In this document: piece by piece, positions 47,395 through 56,369 of the stretch | Layout of the letters: the number at the start of each line of letters is the position of its first letter | Position numbering within the stretch: the first letter of the stretch is position 1 | NCBI RefSeq assembly: GCF_019904175.1 | Contig: NZ_CP061913.1 | Location: 10,106,001-10,170,000 of the forward strand | DNA length: 64,000 bases | Direction of reading: 5' to 3' | From: Dactylosporangium vinaceum | GTDB lineage: Bacteria > Actinomycetota > Actinomycetes > Mycobacteriales > Micromonosporaceae | The notes under the pieces: generated by a model | Told to the model about the DNA's origin: nothing | The model's input: the letters and a program-made list of their open reading frames with translations, nothing else | Database searches by the model: none | Made by a program: the position numbers and the translations under genes

Positions 47395-48174
47395 ATGCTC
47401 GCACAGCAACGGCAGGCGGCCATCCTGGATCTGGTCCGCCGCCACGGTGGCGTGCGCGTGAGCCAGCTGGTCCGCCAGTTCGGCGTCTCCGACATGACGA
47501 TCCGGCGGGATCTGGAGGCGCTCGCCGACCGCGGGCTTGTCGACAAGGTGCACGGCGGTGCGACGATCGCCGGGCCCGGCTCCACGGAAGAGCCCGGCTT
47601 CGACGCCAAGTCGGTGCGCCAGCGCAACGAGAAGGGCGCGATCGCCGAGCGGGCGGCCAAGCTCATCGAGCCGCACACTGCCGTGGCACTTTCAGCCGGT
47701 ACCACCACAGCCGCCCTTGCCGCACACCTCGTCGACGTCCCGGGGCTGACGATCGTCACCAACTCGATCCCGGTGGCCGACACGCTGTACCACGCGGGGC
47801 GCCCTGACCAGACAGTCGTGCTCACCGGGGGCATCCGCACCCCGTCCGACGCGCTCGCCGGCCCCGTGGCCGAGGCCGCGATCGGCTCGCTCAACGTCGA
47901 CGTGCTCTTCCTCGGCGTGCACGGCATGAGCCCGCGCACCGGCTTCACCACGCCGAACCTCATGGAGGCGGGGACCAACCGGCTGCTCGTCGCGGCCGCC
48001 CGGCGGCTCGTCGTGCTTGCCGATCACACAAAGTGGGAAATGGTGGGCATCGCCACCATCACGCCCCTGGACGAGGCCGACATCCTCATCACCGACGTCG
48101 GGCTGGCCGCCGAGGCGCGCGTCCAGCTCGCCGAGCGCGTCGGTGAGCTCATCGTCGTGGACCCAAACGGTTAA
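47395..48174 (+). CDS. DeoR-family sugar-responsive regulator
   Basis: 259 residues. The DeoR helix-turn-helix is at the N-terminus (RQAAILDLVRRHGGVRVSQL, then VSDMTIRRDLEALADRGL, then KVHGGA), followed by the DeoRC sugar-phosphate sensor (LSAGTTTAALAAHL, NSIPVADTL, LTGGIRTPSDALAG, DHTKWEMVG). Such proteins repress sugar genes until a phosphorylated sugar binds; galactose 1-phosphate or a relative is the obvious candidate, since galT and galK follow. ATG at 47395 with GAAGGGA upstream. Confidence 0.94.
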   Translation: MLAQQRQAAILDLVRRHGGVRVSQLVRQFGVSDMTIRRDLEALADRGLVDKVHGGATIAGPGSTEEPGFDAKSVRQRNEKGAIAERAAKLIEPHTAVALSAGTTTAALAAHLVDVPGLTIVTNSIPVADTLYHAGRPDQTVVLTGGIRTPSDALAGPVAEAAIGSLNVDVLFLGVHGMSPRTGFTTPNLMEAGTNRLLVAAARRLVVLADHTKWEMVGIATITPLDEADILITDVGLAAEARVQLAERVGELIVVDPNG

Positions 48175-48185
48175 CTGGAGAACGA

Positions 48186-49274
48186 GTGAAGCGCACGGTC
48201 ACCCACCTCGCCGACGGCCGGGAGCTCATCTACTTCGATGAGCGCGACGACGCGTCCCGGGACACCGCCGACACCCGGGATCTGCCGCCGCCCCCGCCCG
48301 CGTCGGAGATGCGGCACGATCCGATCCTCGACGAGTGGGTCGCGATCGCGGCGCACCGGCAGTCGCGGACGTTCCTGCCGCCGACCGACGAGTGCCCGCT
48401 GTGCCCGTCGACGCCGCAGTGGCAGAGCGAGATCCCGGCCTCCGAGTACGACGTCGTGGTCTTCGAGAACCGCTTCCCGTCCTTCAGCCACCGCGTCGGA
48501 CCGGCCCAGGGCGACATCCTGCCCGGCCTGGTCCCGACCCGCCCGGCCGCCGGGCGCTGCGAGGTCGTGTGCTTCACCTCGGACCACAACGCGTCGTTCG
48601 CCTCGCTCACCCCCGCCCGGGTGCGCACGGTGATGGAGGCGTGGGCCGACCGCACCGCCGAACTGTCCACCCGCGACGACATCGAGCAGGTCTTCTGCTT
48701 CGAGAACCGCGGCGAGGAGATCGGTGTCACGCTCTCGCATCCGCACGGGCAGATCTACGCGTACCCCTTCGTGACGCCCCGCACCCGCCGCATGCTGCGC
48801 TCGGCGAGGGAGCACCGCGACCGCAGCGCCGGGTCGAACAACCTCTTCGCCGACGTCCTGGCCGCCGAGCGCGCCGCGGGCACCCGCATCGTGGCCGGCA
48901 ACGAGCTGTGGACCGCCTTCGTGCCGGCCACCGCGCGCTGGCCGTTCGAGATCCACCTGTACCCCAACCGGCAGGTCGCCGACATCCCGGCCCTGACCGG
49001 TGCGGAGCGCGACGCGTTCGGCCCGCTCTACCTGGAGGTCCTGCGCCGACTGGACGGGATGTTCGGGCTGGCCATGCCCTACATCGCGGCCTGGCACCAG
49101 GCGCCGGTCCGGGTCGCCCGGGACCTGGCCTACCTGCACCTGCAGCTGTTCAGCACGCGGCGGGCGCCGGGCAAACTGAAGTATCTGGCCGGCTCGGAGT
49201 CGGCGATGGGCGTGTTCGTCAACGACGTGCGGCCGGAGCAGGCCGCCCAGATGCTGCGGGAGGTCTCACTGTGA
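48186..49274 (+). CDS. galT: Galactose-1-phosphate uridylyltransferase
   Basis: 362 residues. Leloir-pathway enzyme exchanging UMP between UDP-glucose and galactose 1-phosphate. The active-site motif SHPHGQIYAYPF contains the uridylylated histidine; CPLCPSTP provides zinc-ligand cysteines and VFENRFPSF is conserved. GTG start at 48186 with GGAGAACGA upstream, 11 bp after deoR. Its stop overlaps the galK start by four bases. Confidence 0.96.
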   Translation: MKRTVTHLADGRELIYFDERDDASRDTADTRDLPPPPPASEMRHDPILDEWVAIAAHRQSRTFLPPTDECPLCPSTPQWQSEIPASEYDVVVFENRFPSFSHRVGPAQGDILPGLVPTRPAAGRCEVVCFTSDHNASFASLTPARVRTVMEAWADRTAELSTRDDIEQVFCFENRGEEIGVTLSHPHGQIYAYPFVTPRTRRMLRSAREHRDRSAGSNNLFADVLAAERAAGTRIVAGNELWTAFVPATARWPFEIHLYPNRQVADIPALTGAERDAFGPLYLEVLRRLDGMFGLAMPYIAAWHQAPVRVARDLAYLHLQLFSTRRAPGKLKYLAGSESAMGVFVNDVRPEQAAQMLREVSL

Positions 49275-50380
49275 GCGTCGAGCGGCTTCCGGACGGCCCC
49301 TTCGACTCGGTCTGGGCCAGCCCGGGCCGGGTCAACCTGATCGGTGAACACACCGATTACAACGATGGGTTCGTACTGCCCTTCGCCCTCCCGCACTGCA
49401 CGGTGGTCGGCGGCCGGCGCCGGGACACTCCCAGCTGGACGGTGACGTCAGAGGGCTACGAAGGCGCTGTCACCTTCGGGCCGGACGAGAAGGTCGAGGG
49501 CTGGGCCGCCTACGTCGCCGGAGTCGTCTGGGCCCTGCGCGAGGCCGGCCACGACATCCCCGGGGCCGAGCTGTCGATCGTCTCCGACGTGCCGACCGGG
49601 GCCGGGCTCTCCTCGTCGGCGGCGATCGAGTGCGCGGTGATGGCGGTGCTCCTCGACCTGGCCGGGCTGGACGTGCCCATGGCGGTGCGGCCGCGGCTGG
49701 CCCAGCGGGCCGAGAACGAGTACGTCGGGGCGCCGACCGGCATCATGGACCAGTCCGCGTCCACGCTCGGCCGCACGGGTCACGCGCTGTTCCTGGACTG
49801 CCGCTCCCTGGCCACCGAGCAGGTCCCGTTCGACCTGGCCGCGCAGGGGCTGGCCATCCTCGTCGTGGACAGCAAGGCCCCGCACGCGCACGTCACCGGC
49901 GAGTACGCCGCCCGGCGGCGCAGCTGCGAGGAGGCCGCGAAGATCCTCGACGTCGCCGCCCTGCGCGACGTCACCGACCTGGACGGGGCCCTGGCCCGGC
50001 TGGACGACGAGGTGATGCGCCGGCGGGTCCGCCACGTCGTCACCGAGAACCAGCGGGTCCTCGACACCGTGGACGCCCTGCGCGCCGGTGACGCCCGGGA
50101 GATCGGGCCGCTGATGACCGCCTCGCACACGTCGATGCGCGACGACTACGAGATCACCGTGCCGCAGGTGGACACGGTGGTGGACGCGGCCCTGGCCGCG
50201 GGCGCGTACGGAGCGCGGATGACCGGCGGCGGGTTCGGCGGCTGCGTGCTGGCCCTGGTGGATGCCGACCGGTGCGACGCGGTGGAGGCGGCGGTGCGGG
50301 AGGCGTTCGCCGATGCCGGCTTCACGCCCCCCGACGCCTTCGTGGTCACCCCGGCCGAGGGGACCCACAAGATTCGTTAG
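49271..50380 (+). CDS. galK: Galactokinase
   Basis: 369 residues, GHMP kinase. The galactose-binding signature GRVNLIGEHTDYNDGFVLP is near residue 20, the phosphate loop is PTGAGLSSSAA, and the third motif is GGGFGGCVLAL. It phosphorylates galactose at C1 for GalT. GTG start at 49271 overlaps the galT TGA. Its stop overlaps the stop of the convergent alpha-galactosidase gene by four bases (50377-50380). Confidence 0.96.
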   Translation: MSVERLPDGPFDSVWASPGRVNLIGEHTDYNDGFVLPFALPHCTVVGGRRRDTPSWTVTSEGYEGAVTFGPDEKVEGWAAYVAGVVWALREAGHDIPGAELSIVSDVPTGAGLSSSAAIECAVMAVLLDLAGLDVPMAVRPRLAQRAENEYVGAPTGIMDQSASTLGRTGHALFLDCRSLATEQVPFDLAAQGLAILVVDSKAPHAHVTGEYAARRRSCEEAAKILDVAALRDVTDLDGALARLDDEVMRRRVRHVVTENQRVLDTVDALRAGDAREIGPLMTASHTSMRDDYEITVPQVDTVVDAALAAGAYGARMTGGGFGGCVLALVDADRCDAVEAAVREAFADAGFTPPDAFVVTPAEGTHKIR

Positions 50381-52491
50381 CAGAGCAGGCGGGCGTCGGC
50401 CCAGTCGGCGTGGTCGTAGTCGATGCTGCCGGCGCTGCCGACCACCAGGTGGATGTTCGCGCGTCCGGTGATGTCGACGTCGAGCAGGATCGAGCCGCCC
50501 GGCGCGACCGTCGGGCTCGTGTACAGCGTCGTGGCGTCGCCGAGCACGGAGAACGTCACGCCCGTGCCGTTGGCGGCCACCTCGGCGTCGAGGCCGGCTA
50601 CCGCGGTGAAGCGGGTGCAGCCCGTCGACGGGATCGTGATGTCGGCGGCCGCGTGGGCGCCGATGCCCTTCGGGTAGGAGATGCCGGCGACCGTGATGAC
50701 GCTGCCGTCCGCGGCTGCCTGCTCGCCGTTGGACATGTCGCGCTCGGCCGGGCCCCAGGCGTTGGTTGCGGTGCCCCAGCTACGGTCGCTGGCGGCCGAG
50801 CCGGTGCCGGGGGTGCCGCAGACAAGCGTCGGGCTCCCCCAGTCGGCGTGGTCGTAGTTGATGCCGTTGTTGCGGGCATCGGTGACGCGTAGCTCCAGGT
50901 TCTGGTAGCCGCCGACGGACGCGCTGATCCTCGTCGGGGGCTGGCCGCCCGTCTTCACGCCGGTGTAGGCGAGCAGCTTGCCGTCGCCGTAGAGCTGGAA
51001 GCGGACCGAGCCGTTCGCGCCGACCTCGTTGTCCACGCCCACCTGTGCCGTGAACGTGCGGCAGGCGCGGCCCAGATAGACGTGGACGGCCGAGTCGGCG
51101 TGGGTGCCCAGGCCCTTCGTGAAGGTCGTGCCGCCGATGTTCAGGGTGGCGCCGTCGCCGGCGGCCTGTTCGCCGTTGGCGCGGTCGCGCTCCACCGGGC
51201 CCCAGCCGTTGCTGGACGCGGCCCAGCTCAGGTCGCTCACCTGGTATGTGCCGGCGGCCGGAGCCGCTGACAGCGTGCCGGCCCTTGTCACGCGGTACAT
51301 TGCCACGCCGTGCGACGGGACGGATGCGCTCAGGGCGCCGGTGGTGGTGGCGGTGGCGCCGGTCCACAGGTTCTTCGTCGAGTACGAGCTCGAGCCGCCC
51401 AGCCCGAGGGCGGCCGCGGTCGTGGCGACGGTTGCGGTACCCCCGCCGCGGTTGAACAGCGCGACGGCGACCGACCCGTCGCTCATCGGCTTGGCCCAGA
51501 CCTCCTGGTCGCCCGTGTCGGCCACCCGGCGGCCCTGGGAGCCGGCCCAGTCGCGGTTGACGGCGATGACGTCGGGGTTGCGCAGGATGTTGAGGGTTGC
51601 CGAGGAGACCGAGCGCAGGTCGTTGCCGAGCAGCAGCGGTGCGCAGAGCAGCGCCCAGAGTGAGAAGTGGGCGATGTTCTCGTCCTGGGTGAGCGAGCCG
51701 TTGCCGACTTCGAGCATGTCGGGGTCGTTGTAGAACCCCTTGCGGGCGAACGGCTCCAGCCCGGCCTGCTGGTCCAGGATCGAGGTGATGCTGCCCCAGC
51801 TGGCGTTGATGTCGTCGGTCGTGCGCCAGGAGCTGCCGCCGACGTTCGGGCCGAAGATCCAGGGCTCGTCGTTGCCCCAGTTGCACAGGGAGTACACGAT
51901 CTGGCGCCCGGTGGCTTTGAGGGCGTCGCCCATCGCCTTGTAGCGGTCGAGAGCGGGGCGGCCCTGGTTGTTGCAGTTGTCGTACTTCAGCAGGTCGACG
52001 CCCCACGAGGCCCACGTCTGCGCGTCGGTGACCTCGTGGTCGAGGCTCGCCGGCAGACCCTGGCAGGTGGCGGTGCCGGCCGAGGAGTAGATGCCGAGCT
52101 TGAGGCCGCGGGCGTGCACGTAGGTGGCGATGGCCGCGATGCCGCCGGGGAAGCGCACCGGGTCGGGCTGCAGGCGGCCCTGGCTGTCGCGGGTGGCGGC
52201 CATCCAGCAGTCGTCGATGTCGACGTAGGTGTAGCCGGAGTCGCGCAGGCCGGTGCTGACCATGGCGTCGGCGGTCGCCTTGATCAGGTTTTCGTCGATG
52301 TTGCAGCCGAATCGGTTCCAGCTGTTCCAGCCCATGACCGGTGCGGTGAGCGGTCCTGGTTGGGGTGTGGCGGCGGCGTCGGCGGGCGACGTGACTGTCA
52401 CAGCGAGCGAGATGGATACGGCGGCGGTCATTCCGAGGGTCGTGGCGGCGGCTGTCAGGGCGCGTTGCAGCGCCCCGAGAGGTCGGATCAT
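50377..52491 (-). CDS. Secreted GH27 alpha-galactosidase with two NPCBM domains
   Basis: 704 residues. Signal peptide 1-~40, then a GH27 catalytic barrel starting PPLGWNSWN-like (APVMGWNSWNRFGC), with YVDIDDCW, nucleophile D171 in LLKYDNCN and the acid/base aspartate in NDPDML (255-260). A beta-sandwich follows, then two ~140-residue NPCBM carbohydrate-binding domains, each opening with a SDLSWAA/SDRSWGTA-type strand and ending YDHADWG/YDHADWA. It removes alpha-linked galactose from galactomannan or raffinose-type sugars outside the cell. The ATG at 52491 has GGGAG upstream. Confidence 0.95.
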   Translation of the reverse strand: MIRPLGALQRALTAAATTLGMTAAVSISLAVTVTSPADAAATPQPGPLTAPVMGWNSWNRFGCNIDENLIKATADAMVSTGLRDSGYTYVDIDDCWMAATRDSQGRLQPDPVRFPGGIAAIATYVHARGLKLGIYSSAGTATCQGLPASLDHEVTDAQTWASWGVDLLKYDNCNNQGRPALDRYKAMGDALKATGRQIVYSLCNWGNDEPWIFGPNVGGSSWRTTDDINASWGSITSILDQQAGLEPFARKGFYNDPDMLEVGNGSLTQDENIAHFSLWALLCAPLLLGNDLRSVSSATLNILRNPDVIAVNRDWAGSQGRRVADTGDQEVWAKPMSDGSVAVALFNRGGGTATVATTAAALGLGGSSSYSTKNLWTGATATTTGALSASVPSHGVAMYRVTRAGTLSAAPAAGTYQVSDLSWAASSNGWGPVERDRANGEQAAGDGATLNIGGTTFTKGLGTHADSAVHVYLGRACRTFTAQVGVDNEVGANGSVRFQLYGDGKLLAYTGVKTGGQPPTRISASVGGYQNLELRVTDARNNGINYDHADWGSPTLVCGTPGTGSAASDRSWGTATNAWGPAERDMSNGEQAAADGSVITVAGISYPKGIGAHAAADITIPSTGCTRFTAVAGLDAEVAANGTGVTFSVLGDATTLYTSPTVAPGGSILLDVDITGRANIHLVVGSAGSIDYDHADWADARLLC

Positions 52492-52532
52492 CGCAGCTCC
52501 CAGGCGGTACGAGATCGAAAGTGTTGGATATT

Positions 52533-52561
52533 GTTGTACGCCGTCGCACACGGGTGCACAA
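52533..52561 (-). promoter_or_regulatory. Putative promoter of the alpha-galactosidase gene
   Basis: On the minus strand TTGTGC (52561-52556) and TACAAC (52538-52533) are 17 bp apart, about 40 bp before the start codon. Confidence 0.45.
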
Positions 52562-52648
52562 GGTCCCTCATCGATGTCGGTCCGGCGACGCCCAGGTCTC
52601 GGTCATGTGACAGTTGGTGTTTGGTTTTGGTCGGCTGGGTGGAAAGTC

Positions 52649-52698
52649 TTGACAGAAAAAGTTGGAGGATGAGTGAATGCGATACACCTCGATGAGGT
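52649..52698 (+). promoter_or_regulatory. Control region of the YtfQ-type importer
   Basis: A perfect -35 hexamer TTGACA (52649-52654) occurs, but no good -10 follows. ACCTCGATGAGGT (52686-52698) is a perfect inverted repeat with a 3-bp centre, 49 bp before the start codon, and may be an operator. Confidence 0.4.
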
Positions 52699-52747
52699 TC
52701 CGCAACGACACCCCAAGTCGACCCCTCGCTCAAGGGAGTGACACACC

Positions 52748-53836
52748 ATGATCGTTATGCGTGGCCGCTGGCGGCCCGCCCTGGCCGTGCTCAGTGCCGC
52801 GGCCTTGCTGATGACCGGCTGCGCGAAGTCCGAGGACGACAACACCACGTCGACCTCGAGCGCCAACGCCTCCGCCGCCGCCCAGGCCACGAAGTCGGCC
52901 GACGCGGCCGGCGCGACCTGCACCCTGCAGCAGTTCGGCGGCACCAAGATCGACCTGAAGACGGCCGTCGTGGGCTTCTCTCAGTCGGAGAAGGAGGCCA
53001 ACCCGTTCCGCATCGCCGAGACCCAGTCCATCAAGGACGAGGCGAAGAAGCTGGGCATCCCCGAGGCCAACCTCAAGACGACGAACGCCGACTCGAAGTT
53101 CGACAAGCAGATCACCGACGTGAGCACCCTGATCGACCAGGGCGTCCAGCTGCTGATCATCGCGCCGCTCAACTCGGACGGCTGGGACTCGGTGTTCGCC
53201 AAGGCGTCGGCGAAGAAGATCCCGATCATCACGATCGACCGCAAGATCAACGCGAAGAGCTGCACCAACTACCTGACGTTCATCGGGTCGGACTTCGCGG
53301 AGCAGGGCAAGCGGGCGGCCGACAAGATGGCCAAGGCCCTCAACAACACCGGCACCGTGTCGATCCTGCTCGGGGCCCCCGGCAACAACGTCACCACGCT
53401 GCGCACCAGCGGCTTCAAGGACGAGCTGGCCAAGGTCGCTCCGAACATCAAGATCGTGTTCGAGCAGACCGGCAACTTCTCCCGTGAAGAGGGCCAGAAG
53501 ACGGCCGAGCAGCTGCTGCAGGCCAACCCGAACGTCAACGGCATCTACGCCGAGAACGACGAGATGGCCCTCGGCGCGGTGACCGCCCTCAAGGGCGCGA
53601 GCAAGAAGGCCGGCGACGTCAAGATCGTGACGATCGACGGCACCAAGGGCGCGGTCCAGGGCATCGTCGACGGCTGGATCTACTCGGTCATCGAGTCCAA
53701 CCCGCGCTTCGGCCCGCTGTCCTTCTCCACCGCCGAGAAGTTCTTCAACGGCGAGGCGATCCCGGAGAACATCATCATCTCCGACCGCGAGTACGACTCG
53801 ACCAACGCGGCGTCCGACCTCGGTCTGTCCTACTAA
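52748..53836 (+). CDS. Sugar ABC transporter substrate-binding protein (YtfQ-like)
   Basis: 362 residues. Lipoprotein signal peptide with lipobox LLMTGC, then a Ser/Ala linker and a type I periplasmic-binding fold. The sequence VVGFSQSEKEANPFRIAETQSIKDEA and TFIGSDFAEQGKRAA match YtfQ, the E. coli galactofuranose-binding protein, closely. ATG at 52748, first gene of a four-gene CUT2 operon; an RNA hairpin separates it from the ATPase gene, which would favour high expression of the binding protein. Next to alpha-galactosidase, so galactose in furanose or pyranose form is the likely ligand. Confidence 0.94.
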   Translation: MIVMRGRWRPALAVLSAAALLMTGCAKSEDDNTTSTSSANASAAAQATKSADAAGATCTLQQFGGTKIDLKTAVVGFSQSEKEANPFRIAETQSIKDEAKKLGIPEANLKTTNADSKFDKQITDVSTLIDQGVQLLIIAPLNSDGWDSVFAKASAKKIPIITIDRKINAKSCTNYLTFIGSDFAEQGKRAADKMAKALNNTGTVSILLGAPGNNVTTLRTSGFKDELAKVAPNIKIVFEQTGNFSREEGQKTAEQLLQANPNVNGIYAENDEMALGAVTALKGASKKAGDVKIVTIDGTKGAVQGIVDGWIYSVIESNPRFGPLSFSTAEKFFNGEAIPENIIISDREYDSTNAASDLGLSY

Positions 53837-53843
53837 GCCTTGG

Positions 53844-53881
53844 GACCCCTTGCGAGAGAGCGTTCTCTCCCGCAAGGGGTC
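53844..53881 (+). terminator. Intra-operon hairpin between binding protein and ATPase
   Basis: GACCCCTTGCG (53844-53854) pairs with CGCAAGGGGTC (53871-53881); inside it GAGAG pairs with CTCTC. It starts 7 bp past the stop, with no T-run. A partial terminator or an mRNA-stabilising structure would make binding protein exceed the transporter core. Confidence 0.7.
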
Positions 53882-53904
53882 TCATCGCCACAGAAAGAGG
53901 CAAC

Positions 53905-55410
53905 ATGTCCCTGTTGGAAGTCGTCGGGGTCAGCAAGCAGTTCCCCGGGGTGCGCGCCCTCGACGACGTCTCGTTCACGCTCAACGCGGGCGAGGTCCAC
54001 GCGCTCGTCGGCGAGAACGGTGCCGGCAAGTCGACCCTGATCAAGGTGCTCACCGGCGTCTACCGGCCCGACGGTGGCGAGGTGCGGTACCAGGGCGAGG
54101 CGGTCTCCTTCAACGGGCCGCTCGACGCGCAGGCGGCCGGCATCTCGACCATCTATCAGGAGGTCAACCTCGTCCCGCTGATGAGCGTGGCGCGCAACCT
54201 CTTCCTCGGCCGCGAACCGCGCAACGCCATCGGCCTCGTCGACGTGGCCCGGATGAACCGCGAGGCGACCGACGTCCTGTCCGGCTACGGCATCACCTCC
54301 GACGTGCGCCGCCCGCTGGGCCTGATGCCCCTCGGCGCGCAGCAGATGGTGGCCCTCGCCCGGGCCGTCATGGTCGACGCGAAGGTCGTCGTCATGGACG
54401 AGCCGACCTCCTCACTGGAGCCGCGCGAGGTCGAGACCCTCTTCGGCGTCATCCGCCGGCTGCACGAGCGCGGCGTCGGCATCATCTACGTCAGCCACCG
54501 CCTCGACGAGCTGTACCGCATCTGCGACAGCGTCACGATCCTGCGCGACGGCAAGCTCGTGCACGCCGGGAAGCTCGAGGGTCTCCAGCGGGTCGAGCTC
54601 GTCTCGCACATGCTCGGGCGCCCGGTCGACGCCGGCCGCTCCTTCACCAGCTTCGCCGGCGAGCACGAGGCCGCCGCGGCCGCGCCGGTGCTCAGGGCGA
54701 CCGACCTCAGCAGCCGCCACCGGCTCAACGGCGTCAGCTTCGAGGTCCGCCCGGGCGAGGTCGTCGGGCTCGGCGGCCTGCTCGGCGCCGGGCGCAGCGA
54801 GACCATCAAGGCCGTGGCCGGCGCGCTGCCGCTGGACAGCGGGGCGATCGAGGTCGGCGGCCGGCCGCTGCGCCGCCCGAGCCCCGTGAGCGCGCTGCGG
54901 GCCGGCATCGCCGTGCAGCCCGAGGACCGCAAGGCCGAGGGCATCGCGCTGGGGCTGTCGGTGCGGGAGAACATCGCGCTGGCGATCCTGCCCCGGCTCG
55001 CCACCGCCGGCGTGGTCTCCGAGCGGAAGATCGACGAGATCGTGGACACCTTCATGCAGCGGCTGCGGATCAAGGCGTCGAGCCCGCACCAGCGGGTCGG
55101 TGACCTCTCCGGCGGCAACCAGCAGAAGGTGCTGCTGGCCCGGCTGCTGGCCACCGGCCCCAAGGTGCTGCTGCTCGACGAGCCCACGCGCGGTATCGAC
55201 GTCGGCGCGAAGGCCGAGGTGCAGGCGCTCATCGACGAGCTCGCCTCCGAGGGCCTGGGTGTGGTGCTGGTGTCCTCGGACGCCGAGGAGCTCATCGAGG
55301 GCTCGGACCGGGTCGTGGTGCTGCGCGACGGCGCCGTCGTGGGCATGCTGCGCGGCGAAGAAGTGACGACGGAGCAGTTGATGAACGTGATCGCGGTGGC
55401 GGCGTCATGA
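53905..55410 (+). CDS. Sugar ABC transporter ATP-binding protein (YtfR/RbsA/MglA-type)
   Basis: 501 residues, tandem nucleotide-binding domains as in CUT2 sugar importers. The first has Walker A GENGAGKST (36-44) and STIYQEVNL. The second begins GEVVGLGGLLGAGRSET, with the degenerate Walker A usual in this family, and the signature LSGGNQQKVLLARLL. It energises the two permeases that follow. ATG at 53905 with AGAAAGAGG upstream; its stop overlaps the first permease start. Confidence 0.96.
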   Translation: MSLLEVVGVSKQFPGVRALDDVSFTLNAGEVHALVGENGAGKSTLIKVLTGVYRPDGGEVRYQGEAVSFNGPLDAQAAGISTIYQEVNLVPLMSVARNLFLGREPRNAIGLVDVARMNREATDVLSGYGITSDVRRPLGLMPLGAQQMVALARAVMVDAKVVVMDEPTSSLEPREVETLFGVIRRLHERGVGIIYVSHRLDELYRICDSVTILRDGKLVHAGKLEGLQRVELVSHMLGRPVDAGRSFTSFAGEHEAAAAAPVLRATDLSSRHRLNGVSFEVRPGEVVGLGGLLGAGRSETIKAVAGALPLDSGAIEVGGRPLRRPSPVSALRAGIAVQPEDRKAEGIALGLSVRENIALAILPRLATAGVVSERKIDEIVDTFMQRLRIKASSPHQRVGDLSGGNQQKVLLARLLATGPKVLLLDEPTRGIDVGAKAEVQALIDELASEGLGVVLVSSDAEELIEGSDRVVVLRDGAVVGMLRGEEVTTEQLMNVIAVAAS

Positions 55411-56369
55411 CCTCGACGACCGCTGTGACAACCCTCGACAAGGCCCGCTGGCGGCAGCTGCTGCCGGTGTACGGCGTGTATGTGGCCCTGCTCGTGCTCG
55501 TCCTGTTCAACGTGGTGTACACCGACAACTTCCTCGAGTGGTCGAACCTGCGCATCCAGCTGGTCCAGGTCACCCCCGTGGTGATCGTGGCGCTCGGCAT
55601 GGCGCTCGTCATCGGCACCGAGGGCATCGACCTGTCGGTCGGGTCCGTGATGGCGCTCGGGGCGGCGATCATCCCGCTGTACCTCGGGTATGGCCCCGCC
55701 GCCGCGATCGTCCTCGCGCTCGTCGGCGGCCTGGTCATCGGGTTCGTCAACGGCGGGCTCGTCGCGTTCGTGGGGCTCCAGCCGATCGTGGCCACGCTGG
55801 CGATGCTGGTGGCCGGGCGCGGCATCGCGCTGGTGCTGTCCAGCGGGCGCTACCGGGACATCCGCAACGCCGACTTCATCGAGATCGGCACGGGGCAGTT
55901 CCTCGGGGTGCCGTACACCGTCTGGATCGCCGCCGTGCTGGCCGGCGTCGTCGGCTTCCTCGTGCGCCGGACCGTCTTCGGGCGGCGCCTGCTGGCCATC
56001 GGCGACAACCGCCCGGCCGCGGTCCTGGCCGGCGTCCCGGTCCGCCGGGTGCTGATCACGGTGTACATCATCAGCGCCGTGCTGGCATCGATCGCGGGCG
56101 TCATCCAGGTCGCCCGGATCGGCTCGGCCGACGCCTCCCGGATCGGCCTGCTCATCGAGCTCTCGGCGATCACCGCTGTCGTCGTCGGCGGCACCCCGCT
56201 CACCGGCGGCAAGGTCCGCGTGCTCGGCACCGTGGCCGGCGCCCTGCTCATGCAGCTGCTGACCGCGACGATGATCGCCAACAACCTGCGCGACTCGACG
56301 GCGCAGATGGTCCAGGCCGCGATCATCCTGGTCGCCGTCTACGCGGCCCGCGAACGGAGGACCCGGTGA
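55407..56369 (+). CDS. Sugar ABC transporter permease 1 (YtfT-like)
   Basis: 320 residues, CUT2 (RbsC/AraH-type) permease with 8-10 hydrophobic helices. The motif GTEGIDLSVGSVMALGA and the C-terminal VVVGGTPLTGGKVRVLGTVAGAL are diagnostic. Start overlaps the ATPase stop (ATGA) and its stop overlaps the second permease start (GTGA). Two different permeases in one operon is the arrangement of the galactofuranose importer ytfQRT-yjfF. Confidence 0.95.
   Translation: MTSTTAVTTLDKARWRQLLPVYGVYVALLVLVLFNVVYTDNFLEWSNLRIQLVQVTPVVIVALGMALVIGTEGIDLSVGSVMALGAAIIPLYLGYGPAAAIVLALVGGLVIGFVNGGLVAFVGLQPIVATLAMLVAGRGIALVLSSGRYRDIRNADFIEIGTGQFLGVPYTVWIAAVLAGVVGFLVRRTVFGRRLLAIGDNRPAAVLAGVPVRRVLITVYIISAVLASIAGVIQVARIGSADASRIGLLIELSAITAVVVGGTPLTGGKVRVLGTVAGALLMQLLTATMIANNLRDSTAQMVQAAIILVAVYAARERRTR

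Noticed and set aside
47252..47395. 48-codon gene before deoR ending in TGATG
   Set aside because: The overlap with the DeoR start is suggestive, but there is no ribosome-binding site or convincing promoter and the peptide is Ala/Arg low-complexity. Kept only as a note in the control region.
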